Assembly: GCA_024346935.1 (NCBI GenBank)
Contig: AP024879.1
Span: 248,001 to 312,000 of the forward strand
DNA from: Vibrio inusitatus
GTDB lineage: Bacteria > Pseudomonadota > Gammaproteobacteria > Enterobacterales > Vibrionaceae
Direction of reading: 5' to 3'
DNA: 64,000 bases
Shown piece by piece: positions 8,510-18,262 of the stretch. Under the pieces are notes generated by a model. The model saw only the letters and a list, made by a program, of their open reading frames with translations. It did not search any database and had not been told where the DNA came from. Numbering within the stretch: position 1 is the stretch's first letter; the number at the start of each line of letters is the position of its first letter. The translations under genes and the position numbers were made by a program.

Positions 8510-9556
8510 ATGAAAAGAAATATATCAACTCAACTGAAGCAAGACTTTGGTGAGTTTCCTCCGCAAGGTTTAACGGCTGACAGTTTCACTGATTTTGAGT
8601 TTTATATCAAAGATAGTCTTTTTAAAAAGCTCAAGTCTTTGCCTAGGGACTTTAAGAAGATCTATATGGAAGTTCTAGAATCTGTGCGTCATGACGAGTC
8701 ATTAAAGAACTCTATGAAAGAGGCAAAAGCACAAATAGTTCAAGCAAAAGCTGGATTGAATTCTGTTCGTAATAAAAATGGGGTTCTAGCATACTACTCG
8801 ATGTGTTTCTTTGTAATTTCCTTGCTACCATTTATGGTTTTGTACACAGTAGTTTGTTCACCCCAAAGGGTTTATAGAATTATTTCGAATATAGTGAGAA
8901 GCACAAAAAATATCTGCGTAAATGCCTATGGAAAAAGTTTTGCTGAAAAGAATGTTCTAGGTCATGTCAGTAGATTTGCTGAAGATACAGTTAACGTTCA
9001 TGTGTTTAAGAAAGTGCAAAAAGAGAGAACTATCTCTCATGAAGCTCTGCACTTGGTGCAATATCGGCATATTCGAGAAAGTGAAGATGATCTATTTAGA
9101 ACACCAATTTTATGTGAGGTGTTTCCATATATTAAAGACGAGTTTTCAGAGTACCAAACTTATATATTAAATAGATTTGAGCTGGAGGTAGTATTGCATG
9201 AGGTTATCCGCGTTCATTATGAGACTTACCGATCTCTACCTAAAACACTAGAAGATTTTAAAGAAGTCCTAGGGCAAGCACTAAATGATAGCTTGTCTGA
9301 CCAAAATGATCGATTAGCGGATAGGTTAGTTACACTATCTTCTCTTTGCATACAAAACTATGAAAATACTCCTGATATTGAACAAGAGAGTAATACGGAG
9401 TTTACAAGACAAGCACGACGAATCGTACTCGAATGGCTCGCCCCCTGCTATGCAAACCTCTTGCAATACTATGGCGATGAAAATGCATCATTAGCTTTCA
9501 AATCTCAAATTATGGGACCAAACCTATATAATCGCATTTATCGTTGTCCGCATTAA
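8510..9556 (+). CDS. Predicted membrane-anchored protein with HExxH zinc-metallopeptidase motif
   Basis: The 348-residue protein has one strongly hydrophobic segment at about residues 95-117, followed by a basic stretch. HEALH occurs near residue 177 (an HExxH zinc-binding motif) in a helix-like context. Glu residues about 40-50 residues downstream (in FELEVVLHE) could supply the third zinc ligand, as in gluzincins. The family is not recognised, and a chance HExxH cannot be excluded. No clear ribosome-binding site precedes the ATG, and the gene sits just after a terminator, so it probably has its own promoter. The region is AT-rich compared with the restriction genes that follow. Its position between the motor cluster and the restriction genes makes a defence role plausible but unproven. 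Confidence 0.55.
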   Translation: MKRNISTQLKQDFGEFPPQGLTADSFTDFEFYIKDSLFKKLKSLPRDFKKIYMEVLESVRHDESLKNSMKEAKAQIVQAKAGLNSVRNKNGVLAYYSMCFFVISLLPFMVLYTVVCSPQRVYRIISNIVRSTKNICVNAYGKSFAEKNVLGHVSRFAEDTVNVHVFKKVQKERTISHEALHLVQYRHIRESEDDLFRTPILCEVFPYIKDEFSEYQTYILNRFELEVVLHEVIRVHYETYRSLPKTLEDFKEVLGQALNDSLSDQNDRLADRLVTLSSLCIQNYENTPDIEQESNTEFTRQARRIVLEWLAPCYANLLQYYGDENASLAFKSQIMGPNLYNRIYRCPH

Positions 9557-9566
9557 GTGAGGACTA

Positions 9567-9586
9567 TCAACTTATTGATAAGTTGA
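9567..9586. promoter_or_regulatory. 20-bp perfect palindrome upstream of hsdR
   Basis: TCAACTTATTGATAAGTTGA is its own reverse complement over 20 bases. It lies just upstream of where the -35 region would fall for the extended -10 at 9607-9615. No T-run follows, so it is not a good terminator. A dimeric regulator site is the simplest reading. Confidence 0.5.
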
Positions 9587-9606
9587 AGATTATTTATTTA
9601 AGCTAT

Positions 9607-9615
9607 TGTTATAAT
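9607..9615 (+). promoter_or_regulatory. Extended -10 promoter candidate for the type I restriction operon
   Basis: TGTTATAAT is a perfect TATAAT with an upstream TG (extended -10). The -35 position 17 bases upstream (AGATTA) is poor, which is typical of extended -10 promoters. It sits about 90 bases before the hsdR start. Confidence 0.5.
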
Positions 9616-9705
9616 TGACCTTAGATTCAAAAATATAGAACGCTTCCTTCGTCTTATTGTATTCAAACATGTGAGGGCGTTATTGCAGGTTTTATGGAGA
9701 GCTTG

Positions 9706-12700
9706 ATGTCGAAATCCAATTTTGAGTTTTTAAAGGGTGTGAATGATTTTCTGTTCGCCATTGCGCGTGCCGCAGAGAAAAACTATCCAGATGACCCAAA
9801 TACGACACTGGTAAAATTGCGCCAATTTGGTGAAGCAACCGCAAAGCATTTAGCAAAACTGCTTGATATTGAGACTCCAGATAATCAACATGATCTCTTG
9901 AGAGAGTTAGGTAAAATCCCATTTGTTGATGATGGTATCCTGAATGTATTTCATAAACTCCGTAAAATTGGCAACCAAGCCGTTCATGAGTATCACGATG
10001 ATTTGCAAGATGCTGAAATGTGCTTACGTCTCGCATTTCGCCTTGCGGTTTGGTACTACCGATTAGTCACTAAAAACTTCGACTTTCCAGCACCTGAATT
10101 TATTCTTCCTAACTCCGAAAATGAAGCGCAATTCGAAGAGGAGCTTCTCAGCCTCAAGCAAGAATTAGCATTAGCTCGCCAAAGTGAAACACAGACTAAA
10201 TCGGAAGTAGAAGCTCAGCAAGCCAAGCTAACCGCATTAAACGGGTATATTTCAGTACTGGAAAGTAAGCAAGAAGAAACCCAAGAGCAGTCTCAAGCTC
10301 GAATTAGCGCATTGGAGTCAAAACTCCAAGAGCAGGAAATCGAGCTTTCAAAGAAGACAGAAATCGAGCGTAAAGCATACAAACAACAGATCACAAAAGA
10401 AGCGTCTTCGCGTGCTCTGAATCTAAGCGAAAGCGAGACTCGCTACCTTATCGATAATCAGCTTCGTAAGGCGGGTTGGGATGCGGACACCAAGAATCTT
10501 AATTTTGCCAACGGCACTCGACCTCAAGTAGGCCGAAACATGGCTATTGCTGAGTGGCCGACTGGTAAAGATGAAACCGGCCATACAGGCTTTGCAGACT
10601 ATGTATTGTTCGTTGGTTTAAAGCCCATAGCGGTTGTTGAGGCAAAAAAGACCAACAAAGATGTGTCAGCGAAGCTTAATGAAGCTTACCGCTACAGTAA
10701 GTATTTTGACTTTAACTTCTTAACTGATGAGTTAAGGCAAGTTGCTCGTAACGATGAAGAACAAGAGCAAGTTGAAGAAGCGTTAGGCAAATACCTTCCA
10801 TCCTGGTCAGACTCTACTGATACGCAATCTTTTAAAATTCCATTCTGTTTTTCTGCCAATGGTCGTAGCTATAAGGCCGCTATAAAAACCAAAAGTGGTA
10901 TTTGGTATCGCGATGTTCGTCATCCAACCAATATGCCAAAGGCTTTGCCAGAATGGCACAAGCCAGAAGAATTGGTCGCTAAACTAGAGAGTGATGATCA
11001 ACTCAATAATAACTGGTTTACGCGCAATCAAGATATGAGCGATCTTGGCCTACGTTACTATCAAGAAGAAGCGGTGCAAGCAACCGAGAAAGCGATAGTC
11101 AACGGTCAGCAGGACATCTTGTTAGCCATGGCGACAGGGACTGGTAAAACACGTACTGCCATTGCCTTAATGTATCGCCTTATTCAGTCTCAACGCTTTA
11201 AACGCGTTTTATTCTTGGTCGATCGTACCTCCCTTGGTAAGCAGGCACTTGATTCATTTGAAGACACCAATATCAAAGGCGATACCTTTAACTCCATCTT
11301 CAATGTGAAAGGGTTAACCGATCGCTTCCCTGAAGACAGCACCAAGATCCACGTTGCCACCGTTCAGTCCTTGGTTAAGCGCACGTTGCAAAGTGATGAA
11401 GTCATGCCTGTAGGGCGCTACGACTGCATTATTGTTGATGAAGCCCATCGTGGTTACATTCTTGATAAAGAGCAAACCGAAGGGGAAGAGAAGTTCAGAA
11501 ACGAACAAGATTTTATCTCTTCGTATCGCCGTATCATCGATCACTTCGATGCAGTGAAAATCGCATTAACTGCGACACCTGCGCTGCACACCATCGATAT
11601 CTTTGGCGGTGAGCAGAAGAAACCTGTTTATCGCTATAGCTACCGCAAAGCGGTTATCGATGGTTACTTAACCGATCAAGAACCGCCAATTCGCATCATC
11701 ACGAAGCTTAGTGAACAAGGCGTGTATTTATCTGGCGGTACAGACGTGCAGCGTTTATCCAATCAGGGTGAGCTGATCAACGATACCTTAGAGGATGAGC
11801 AAGGCTTTGAGGTCGCGGATTTTAACCGTGCCCTCATTGCATCAAACTTCAATAAAGTGGTGTGTGAGGAACTCGTCAATCACATCGATCCTACTAGCCC
11901 ACAAAAGACTTTAGTATTCTGTGTTAACAATACTCATGCCGACTCGGTAGTTGAGGAGTTGCGCACAGCGTTCAAAGCCAAATACCCACAGCTTGAGCAT
12001 GATGCCATCATTAAAATCACCGGTGACTCAGACAAAGACTCAACCAAAGTCCAGTCGATGATCACACGTTTTAACAAAGAGCGTTTACCCAACATCGTGG
12101 TCACAGTAGACCTACTGACTACCGGTATCGATATACCGAGTATCTGTAACTTAGTGTTCATGCGTAAAGTGCGTAGTCGTATCTTGTATGAGCAAATGAA
12201 GGGTCGAGCAACTCGTCTGTGTCCGGCAGTCGGTAAAACCTCATTCAAAATCTTCGATGCTGTTGATCTGTATTCCACCCTGCAAAGTGTCGATACCATG
12301 CGCCCAGTAGTGGTTCGCCCAAAGGTAGAACTGCAAACCTTGGTTAACGAAATTACCGACTCTGAAACCTACAAAGCGATTGAGGCTGATGGCCGCAGCT
12401 TTGCAGAGCACAGCCACGAGCAATTGGTTGCCAAGCTACAACGTATCTCCAGCCATGCCGAGTTTAATCGTCTTAAATCACGAGAGATAGACAGCCAAAT
12501 CAAACGCTTTGATGAATTATGCCAAGATTCAGCAGGCTGTAACTTTGCCGACCTTGCAAAAACGCTTAAGCAAAAAGGCCCTAAATGGTCAGCAGAGGTG
12601 TTTAATAAGGTCACGAACATGGTGGGCCGTCTAGAACAGCTAAAGCAAGAGATCAATGACTTGCGCGATATGCCAATCTTTACCGATGTGGACGATTCGT

Positions 12701-13242
12701 TGCTACGTGTAGAAACCATCTACGGAGAGCATGAAACCGCACAAGATTTCTTAGAAGCCTTTGATGCGCTGGTGGACAAATCCTCTAACCAACAAGAAGC
12801 ATTAGATGTGATCATCAACCGCCCAAGAGACTTAACTCGTAAAAGCTTGTTAGAGCTTCAAGAGTGGTTTGATGCGCAAAACTTCAATGAACCAACCCTC
12901 AAGAAAGCGTGGAAAGAAACTAAAAACCAAGATGTAGCAGCACGCTTGATTGGTCATATTCGCCGAGCCGCAATTGGTGATGCACTGTTGCCATTTGAAC
13001 AACGCGTAAACCTAGCGTTAGGCAAAATCAAAGCACAAAAAGAGTGGAGTGACGAGCAACTAAACTGGCTCGACCGCCTAGCGTCATCCATTAAAGACAA
13101 AGTGGTACTCGATGATGACACCTTTAAAACAGGCAACTACAAGCGTAAAGGTGGCAAACGTAAGCTTATGAACGTCTTCAATGACGAATTAGACAGCATA
13201 CTCACTCAATTTAAAGAATATATGTGGGATGAGCCTGCATAG
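9706..13242 (+). CDS. hsdR: Type I restriction enzyme, HsdR motor/nuclease subunit (EcoEI-like)
   Basis: This is the restriction and translocation subunit of a type I system. I chose the ATG at 9706 over the one at 9694 because GGAG lies six bases before it and MSKSNFEFL looks like the usual family start. A DUF4145-like N-terminus (about residues 1-120) is followed by a coiled coil (about 135-230). The HSDR_N nuclease core follows, with the Asp of FADYVLF near 294 and VEAKK near 312. Then come the SF2 motor motifs: ATGTGKT near 476, VDEAHR near 578, TATPAL, and QMKGRATR near 830. The C-terminus is of the EcoEI_R type. At 1178 residues it has full length, and all key motifs are intact. hsdM follows 88 bases later, so one operon with the promoter at about 9610 is likely. 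Confidence 0.95.
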   Translation: MSKSNFEFLKGVNDFLFAIARAAEKNYPDDPNTTLVKLRQFGEATAKHLAKLLDIETPDNQHDLLRELGKIPFVDDGILNVFHKLRKIGNQAVHEYHDDLQDAEMCLRLAFRLAVWYYRLVTKNFDFPAPEFILPNSENEAQFEEELLSLKQELALARQSETQTKSEVEAQQAKLTALNGYISVLESKQEETQEQSQARISALESKLQEQEIELSKKTEIERKAYKQQITKEASSRALNLSESETRYLIDNQLRKAGWDADTKNLNFANGTRPQVGRNMAIAEWPTGKDETGHTGFADYVLFVGLKPIAVVEAKKTNKDVSAKLNEAYRYSKYFDFNFLTDELRQVARNDEEQEQVEEALGKYLPSWSDSTDTQSFKIPFCFSANGRSYKAAIKTKSGIWYRDVRHPTNMPKALPEWHKPEELVAKLESDDQLNNNWFTRNQDMSDLGLRYYQEEAVQATEKAIVNGQQDILLAMATGTGKTRTAIALMYRLIQSQRFKRVLFLVDRTSLGKQALDSFEDTNIKGDTFNSIFNVKGLTDRFPEDSTKIHVATVQSLVKRTLQSDEVMPVGRYDCIIVDEAHRGYILDKEQTEGEEKFRNEQDFISSYRRIIDHFDAVKIALTATPALHTIDIFGGEQKKPVYRYSYRKAVIDGYLTDQEPPIRIITKLSEQGVYLSGGTDVQRLSNQGELINDTLEDEQGFEVADFNRALIASNFNKVVCEELVNHIDPTSPQKTLVFCVNNTHADSVVEELRTAFKAKYPQLEHDAIIKITGDSDKDSTKVQSMITRFNKERLPNIVVTVDLLTTGIDIPSICNLVFMRKVRSRILYEQMKGRATRLCPAVGKTSFKIFDAVDLYSTLQSVDTMRPVVVRPKVELQTLVNEITDSETYKAIEADGRSFAEHSHEQLVAKLQRISSHAEFNRLKSREIDSQIKRFDELCQDSAGCNFADLAKTLKQKGPKWSAEVFNKVTNMVGRLEQLKQEINDLRDMPIFTDVDDSLLRVETIYGEHETAQDFLEAFDALVDKSSNQQEALDVIINRPRDLTRKSLLELQEWFDAQNFNEPTLKKAWKETKNQDVAARLIGHIRRAAIGDALLPFEQRVNLALGKIKAQKEWSDEQLNWLDRLASSIKDKVVLDDDTFKTGNYKRKGGKRKLMNVFNDELDSILTQFKEYMWDEPA

Positions 13243-13330
13243 ATTTATACAATCTGGCATTAATATCTTTTTGTTGCTTATTATTCCAAGTCAGGAGTGA
13301 GCAGCAAACACCTAAAACAAGAGAGAAAGC

Positions 13331-14917
13331 ATGAACAATAATGATCTAGTCGCCAAACTGTGGAAACTGTGTGACAACCTGCGTGACGGTGGGGTGTCTT
13401 ACCAAAACTATGTGAACGAGCTGGCGTCGTTGCTGTTTCTAAAAATGTGTGAAGAAACAGGCCAAGAGGATGACTTGCTACCAATAGGCTATCGCTGGGC
13501 TGATTTAAAAGCCAAGCTAGGTCAAGAACAGCACCAGTTCTATCGTAATATGCTGGTTCAGCTTGGCGCTGACGACCATGCCATAGTTCGTGCAATTTTC
13601 CAAAACGTAAATACCACCATTACTCAACCAGCGCAGCTGACTGAATTGGTGGATAATATGGACAAACTAGAGTGGTTTGACGGCGATAGTGGTAAGAGCC
13701 GCGACGACTTTGGTGATATGTACGAAGGTCTACTACAAAAAAACGCCAATGAAACCAAATCAGGCGCTGGCCAGTACTTTACGCCACGTTCACTCATCAG
13801 CACTATCATCAAAGTGATGCAACCTCAGCCGCGTGAAGTAATTCAAGATCCAGCGGCAGGTACCGCAGGTTTCTTGATTGAGGCGGATAAGTACATTAAA
13901 TCTCAAACCAACGATTTAGATGCTCTAGACGATAATGATCAAGAGTTTCAAATGACCAAAGCGTTCGTGGGCTTGGAGCTAGTACCAGAAACACGTCGCC
14001 TCGCATTGATGAACTGTCTACTGCACGATATTGAGGGTGATGCAAAAGAGGGCGCAATACGCCTTGGCAACACATTGGGCAGTGCAGGAGAGAGCCTTCC
14101 ACAAGCGAATGTGATTTTGACTAACCCTCCATTTGGTAGCGCAGCAAGCACCAATATTACTCGTACCTTTGTTCACCCAACGGGCAACAAACAGCTCTGT
14201 TTTATGCAGCATATCTACGATGCATTAGAGCCAGGTGGCCGTGCCGCTGTGGTGATCCCAGATAACGTGTTATTTGAAGGCGGCAAGGGTACCGATATTC
14301 GCCGTGACTTGATGGACAAGTGTAATCTGCACACCATTTTGCGCTTGCCTACAGGTATCTTCTACGCCGCAGGGGTAAAGACTAACGTACTTTTCTTCCA
14401 AAAAGGTACGCCAGAGAACAAAAACCAAGATAAAGGCTGTACCAAGGAGACATGGGTATTCGATATGCGTACCAACATGAACACCTTTGGTAAGCGTCGT
14501 CCGCTAACAGCGAAGCACTTTGAAGCGTTTATCAATGTATATGGTGCAGATAAAAACGGTTTATCAGCTCGTGAAGAGGGTGTGTACGAGACGCTTGGCA
14601 ACATCTTTGCCGAGGGTGAGGATTCTGTAGAGAACGTTATTGAAAATGCACGCTTTCGTAAATTTAGTCGTGATTACATTCGTGACCACAAAGGTGACAG
14701 CCTAGATATCTCTTGGCTAAAAGATCTTGAAGCCATTAGTGCTGAAAACCTACCAGAGCCAGAAGTATTAGCGGGTGAGGCAATGGCAGAGCTGACTGAG
14801 GCGATGTCTGAAATTTATCAACTGATGCAAGCTCTGGGTGCTAATGATGAGGCGGAAGGGCAAAAGCAGTTGCTCGAAGAATCATTTGGCTTGGCAGAAA
14901 AGCCGGAGGCAGTGTAA
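13331..14917 (+). CDS. hsdM: Type I DNA adenine methyltransferase subunit HsdM
   Basis: The 528-residue protein has the HsdM N-terminal helical domain (about residues 5-140), the SAM-binding motif DPAAGTAGF near residue 173 and the N6-adenine methylase motif NPPF near 264. Its length fits the family. It methylates the target adenine with HsdS and joins HsdR for restriction. AAGAGAG precedes the ATG. The stop overlaps the hsdS ATG by one base, the usual coupled arrangement. Confidence 0.97.
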   Translation: MNNNDLVAKLWKLCDNLRDGGVSYQNYVNELASLLFLKMCEETGQEDDLLPIGYRWADLKAKLGQEQHQFYRNMLVQLGADDHAIVRAIFQNVNTTITQPAQLTELVDNMDKLEWFDGDSGKSRDDFGDMYEGLLQKNANETKSGAGQYFTPRSLISTIIKVMQPQPREVIQDPAAGTAGFLIEADKYIKSQTNDLDALDDNDQEFQMTKAFVGLELVPETRRLALMNCLLHDIEGDAKEGAIRLGNTLGSAGESLPQANVILTNPPFGSAASTNITRTFVHPTGNKQLCFMQHIYDALEPGGRAAVVIPDNVLFEGGKGTDIRRDLMDKCNLHTILRLPTGIFYAAGVKTNVLFFQKGTPENKNQDKGCTKETWVFDMRTNMNTFGKRRPLTAKHFEAFINVYGADKNGLSAREEGVYETLGNIFAEGEDSVENVIENARFRKFSRDYIRDHKGDSLDISWLKDLEAISAENLPEPEVLAGEAMAELTEAMSEIYQLMQALGANDEAEGQKQLLEESFGLAEKPEAV

Positions 14918-16230
14918 TGAGTGAGTTACCGAAGGGGTGGGGTATAGTTTCAATTTTTGAATTATGTACACCGAAGCAATGGAAAACTATTCCTACAAAG
15001 AGTTTACTTGATGAAGGGTATGTTGTTTACGGTGCAAATGGTGTCATTGGTAAATACAATGAGTTTACGCACGAACACCCTACACTCATGATTACTTGTC
15101 GTGGAGCAACATGCGGAAACATTCATCTATCACAACCATTTAGTTATATTAATGGTAATGCAATGGCTCTAGATAATTTGAGTCCATTCGTAAAAGTGAT
15201 GTATTTGAAATACTATTTGTTAGGCTTTAATTTTGAATCAATTATTTCAGGTTCGGCGCAACCTCAAATTACCCAAAAAGGAATGCAGGGTTTAACGGTT
15301 TCACTACCCTCACTAGCCGAACAAAAACGCATCGTTGAAAAACTCGACGAGGTATTGGCACAGGTCGACACCATCAAAGCCCGCCTAGATGGCATCCCAA
15401 ATTTGCTAAAACGCTTCCGCCAATCGGTACTCGCTTCTGCAGTGTCGGGTAAGTTGACGGAAGAGTGGTGTTCAACCAATCGTTCTTTTGAGTGGCAAGA
15501 CCTAACTATTGGAGATATCTCGACTGTTGCGACCGGAAAAACTCCAAAGCGTACGAATAGTGAGTATTGGAATTCAGAAGATGTTCCCTGGTTAACCAGT
15601 AGTGCGACTGGGAACTTATACTGCTTCGAGGCTGAACAATTTGTCTCACATTTTGGTGCTGAGGACTGCAAGTTAAAACGTTTTCCCGTAGGTACATTGT
15701 TATTAGCTATGTATGGAGAGGGTAAAACTCGTGGTCAGGTAACAGAGCTAATGTTTGAGGCTACATGTAATCAAGCTTGCGCTGCTATTGTTGTTGATGA
15801 AGATAAAGCTCATAAAAGCTACGTGAAGTTGAGGTTGTTAGAAAACTATGAAGAAACAAGAAAAGCAGCGGCTGGTGGAAACCAACCTAACTTAAATCTA
15901 AACAAAGTTCGTAAAATTGGTATTAAGCTACCTACTATGGAAGAACAAAAAGAAATCGTTCGCCTAGTTGACCAATATTTCGCTTTCGCTGACACCGTAG
16001 AAGCGCAAGTGAAAAAAGCGCAGACGAAGGTAGATAACCTAACCCAAAGCATCTTGGTCAAAGCCTTCCGTGGTGAGTTGGTGGAGCAAGACCCAAACGA
16101 TGATCCCGCCGACAAACTGCTAGAGCGCATTGCTGAGGCTCGTAAGGAAGCAGAAGTCTTGGCGAAAGCCGTCAAGAAAGCTGAGTCTGCCAGAAAGCGC
16201 GCTGTGAAAAAGACCGCAGAAAACCCTTAA
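14917..16230 (+). CDS. hsdS: Type I specificity subunit HsdS
   Basis: The 437-residue protein has two target-recognition domains (about residues 5-130 and 190-335). Each is followed by the family's conserved helical spacer: LAEQKRIVEKLDEVL near 132 and MEEQKEIVRLVDQYF near 343. The C-terminus is a Lys/Ala-rich helix. The two recognition domains set the bipartite DNA target and cannot be read from sequence alone. Both recognition stretches look more AT-rich than the spacers, as expected for domains swapped between systems. The gene appears intact. A terminator follows 12 bases after the stop. Confidence 0.93.
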   Translation: MSELPKGWGIVSIFELCTPKQWKTIPTKSLLDEGYVVYGANGVIGKYNEFTHEHPTLMITCRGATCGNIHLSQPFSYINGNAMALDNLSPFVKVMYLKYYLLGFNFESIISGSAQPQITQKGMQGLTVSLPSLAEQKRIVEKLDEVLAQVDTIKARLDGIPNLLKRFRQSVLASAVSGKLTEEWCSTNRSFEWQDLTIGDISTVATGKTPKRTNSEYWNSEDVPWLTSSATGNLYCFEAEQFVSHFGAEDCKLKRFPVGTLLLAMYGEGKTRGQVTELMFEATCNQACAAIVVDEDKAHKSYVKLRLLENYEETRKAAAGGNQPNLNLNKVRKIGIKLPTMEEQKEIVRLVDQYFAFADTVEAQVKKAQTKVDNLTQSILVKAFRGELVEQDPNDDPADKLLERIAEARKEAEVLAKAVKKAESARKRAVKKTAENP

Positions 16231-16242
16231 TCGATAATTACT

Positions 16243-16270
16243 AAGCACGCTTAACTGGCGTGCTTTTTTT
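16243..16270 (+). terminator. Rho-independent terminator after hsdS
   Basis: AAGCACGC pairs perfectly with GCGTGCTT across a seven-base loop and runs into a T-tract. It ends the hsd operon 14 bases before the next gene, so mcrBC depends on read-through or on a promoter inside hsdS. Confidence 0.92.
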
Positions 16271-16283
16271 GTGGGAATGAACG

Positions 16284-18260
16284 ATGGCAAACCAATATTT
16301 TACTCAGCATCAAGTTGACTTGCTTGAAAAGTGGGCTGGACAAAAAAGTGTTAAGAATAATCCAGAGCAGGATGCGGATTACGATGAATTGAAACGTGCC
16401 TACAATATTGTTGGTGAATGGGCGGAAGAGGTTAAAACGCAACTTTTTCCTGATGGGTATGTAAAAATTCGTCGTAGTCCAGTAAACCAGGGTGGTAACT
16501 TCTTTTCTTACTTATGGGCTAAGATATACCCGACGAAAGATGCGCCAACTTCCCTAGCTTATACAGTGCATCTCTCAACGGATGACTTTGGAGTAAAAAT
16601 AGATTCGATCAATTCGCCACATTTAGAGTCTCCGATGACAAGCCTTCGCGGTGATTACGATAACTCGCCAATCTTTAAAGGCTTATCATTGCCAGATGGA
16701 ATCTCGCTGACCTTTGATGAATTAGTTGCATGGAGCGTGAACGCAATCAGGAACTTTACTTTGTCCTACGATGATGTTGCCAGCAAGCTGAATTTAATTA
16801 CTGGTGATGCTGAAATTAGAGACCCTAAAGTCAAAGATTATGCAATTAAAGGCACTTCTTTGAATCAAATCCTCTATGGTCCACCCGGCACAGGAAAAAC
16901 ATACCATACCATTCAAGTTTCCGTAGAAGCGGCAGAACCAACATTTGTCTGGGAAACACGAGCTGAACTGAAAGCTAAATACGTTGAGCTTGTTGAATCT
17001 AAACGAATTCAATTCGTCACCTTCCATCAAAGCTATGGATACGAAGAGTTTGTGGAGGGGCTATCAGCAAAAGTGACAGCGAACGAGCAGATAAACTACG
17101 TGGTTAAAGATGGCATCTTCAAATCAATCTCCCGTTCTGCCAAAGAGAACTTAGAAGATAGTCAGAAAGATCAGCACAAGCTGGACCAAGAGCAGAAATT
17201 TGAGTTAGCGCTGGATGAGTTTAAACAGGCGATAATGGAAACCGAAACAGAGGGTTTCCCTTTAACCGATGCCTGCTCTATAACCTCTATCGAAGATAGC
17301 GGATTTAGGTATGGAGGTAGCTGGGGCTCTTCTCCAATTATGAAGTTCGAGGATTTGAAAACTCTCTATCTTGATGGTGTAACGACTCGCCAAGAAATCA
17401 AAAAGAACCCATCAGTTTCGGGCCTAGCCAAACAACATGCGAGCTACTTTATAAGAGCGCTAAAACAGATTCAAAAACGCACGCCAACCGTCTTGTCTGC
17501 TACTGCACAGCGGCATAAACAAAATTATGTATTGGTAATTGATGAAATCAATAGAGGCAATATTTCCAAAATCTTTGGTGAACTGATTACCTTGATTGAG
17601 CCTTCAAAGCGCTCGGGCGCAGAAGAAGCATTGGAGGTGGTACTGCCTCAGTCGGGTGCTAGATTGGCTGTCCCCGACAACCTATATATCATCGGCACCA
17701 TGAACACAGCTGACCGTTCCCTCGCCATGATGGATACTGCTCTTCGTCGTCGTTTTGATTTCAAAGAGATGATGCCTGACTCTAGCTTATTAGCAGGTAG
17801 CGTGATTGACGGGATTGATCTTCAAAAGTTGCTCGATACCTTAAACCAACGCATTGAAATCCTGTATGACCGAGAGCATACATTGGGTCATGCCTTCTTT
17901 ATGGGCGTTCAAAAATTTGATGATCTACTTTCCGTCTTTCAAAACAAGATTATCCCGTTGTTGGAAGAATATTTTTTCGAGGACTGGGAAAAGATCCGCT
18001 TGGTGTTGGCTGACAACCAAAAAGAAGAAACCTTGCAGTTTGTGACTAGGAAAGAACAATCAAGCGATGAACTAACCAAACTGTTTGGACGCAATCATCA
18101 GCTCGATGGTTATGGTGAAGCAGTCATTAAATATACCTTAGCCGAAGAATCAGCTCTGGTTTGGAAAGATCCCAATGCCTATAAAGGTATTTACCAGAGC
18201 TTGTCCTCAAAGGCTGATACTAATGAACAAGCCTATGAAAATACTGAGGATGTTTCATAG
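16284..18260 (+). CDS. mcrB: McrB-type AAA+ GTPase of a modification-dependent restriction system
   Basis: The 658-residue protein is the GTP-driven motor subunit of a McrBC-type enzyme, which cuts modified foreign DNA together with McrC. The N-terminal 190 residues form the DNA-recognition part and differ between systems; its modified-base specificity is unknown. The AAA+ core has YGPPGTGKT near residue 198, the McrB signature VIDEINRGN near 418 (Walker B) and NTADRS followed by DTALRRRF (sensor and arginine finger) near 475-490. GTGGGA lies seven bases before the ATG. mcrC starts two bases after the stop. All motifs are intact. Confidence 0.92.
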   Translation: MANQYFTQHQVDLLEKWAGQKSVKNNPEQDADYDELKRAYNIVGEWAEEVKTQLFPDGYVKIRRSPVNQGGNFFSYLWAKIYPTKDAPTSLAYTVHLSTDDFGVKIDSINSPHLESPMTSLRGDYDNSPIFKGLSLPDGISLTFDELVAWSVNAIRNFTLSYDDVASKLNLITGDAEIRDPKVKDYAIKGTSLNQILYGPPGTGKTYHTIQVSVEAAEPTFVWETRAELKAKYVELVESKRIQFVTFHQSYGYEEFVEGLSAKVTANEQINYVVKDGIFKSISRSAKENLEDSQKDQHKLDQEQKFELALDEFKQAIMETETEGFPLTDACSITSIEDSGFRYGGSWGSSPIMKFEDLKTLYLDGVTTRQEIKKNPSVSGLAKQHASYFIRALKQIQKRTPTVLSATAQRHKQNYVLVIDEINRGNISKIFGELITLIEPSKRSGAEEALEVVLPQSGARLAVPDNLYIIGTMNTADRSLAMMDTALRRRFDFKEMMPDSSLLAGSVIDGIDLQKLLDTLNQRIEILYDREHTLGHAFFMGVQKFDDLLSVFQNKIIPLLEEYFFEDWEKIRLVLADNQKEETLQFVTRKEQSSDELTKLFGRNHQLDGYGEAVIKYTLAEESALVWKDPNAYKGIYQSLSSKADTNEQAYENTEDVS

Positions 18261-18262
18261 GC

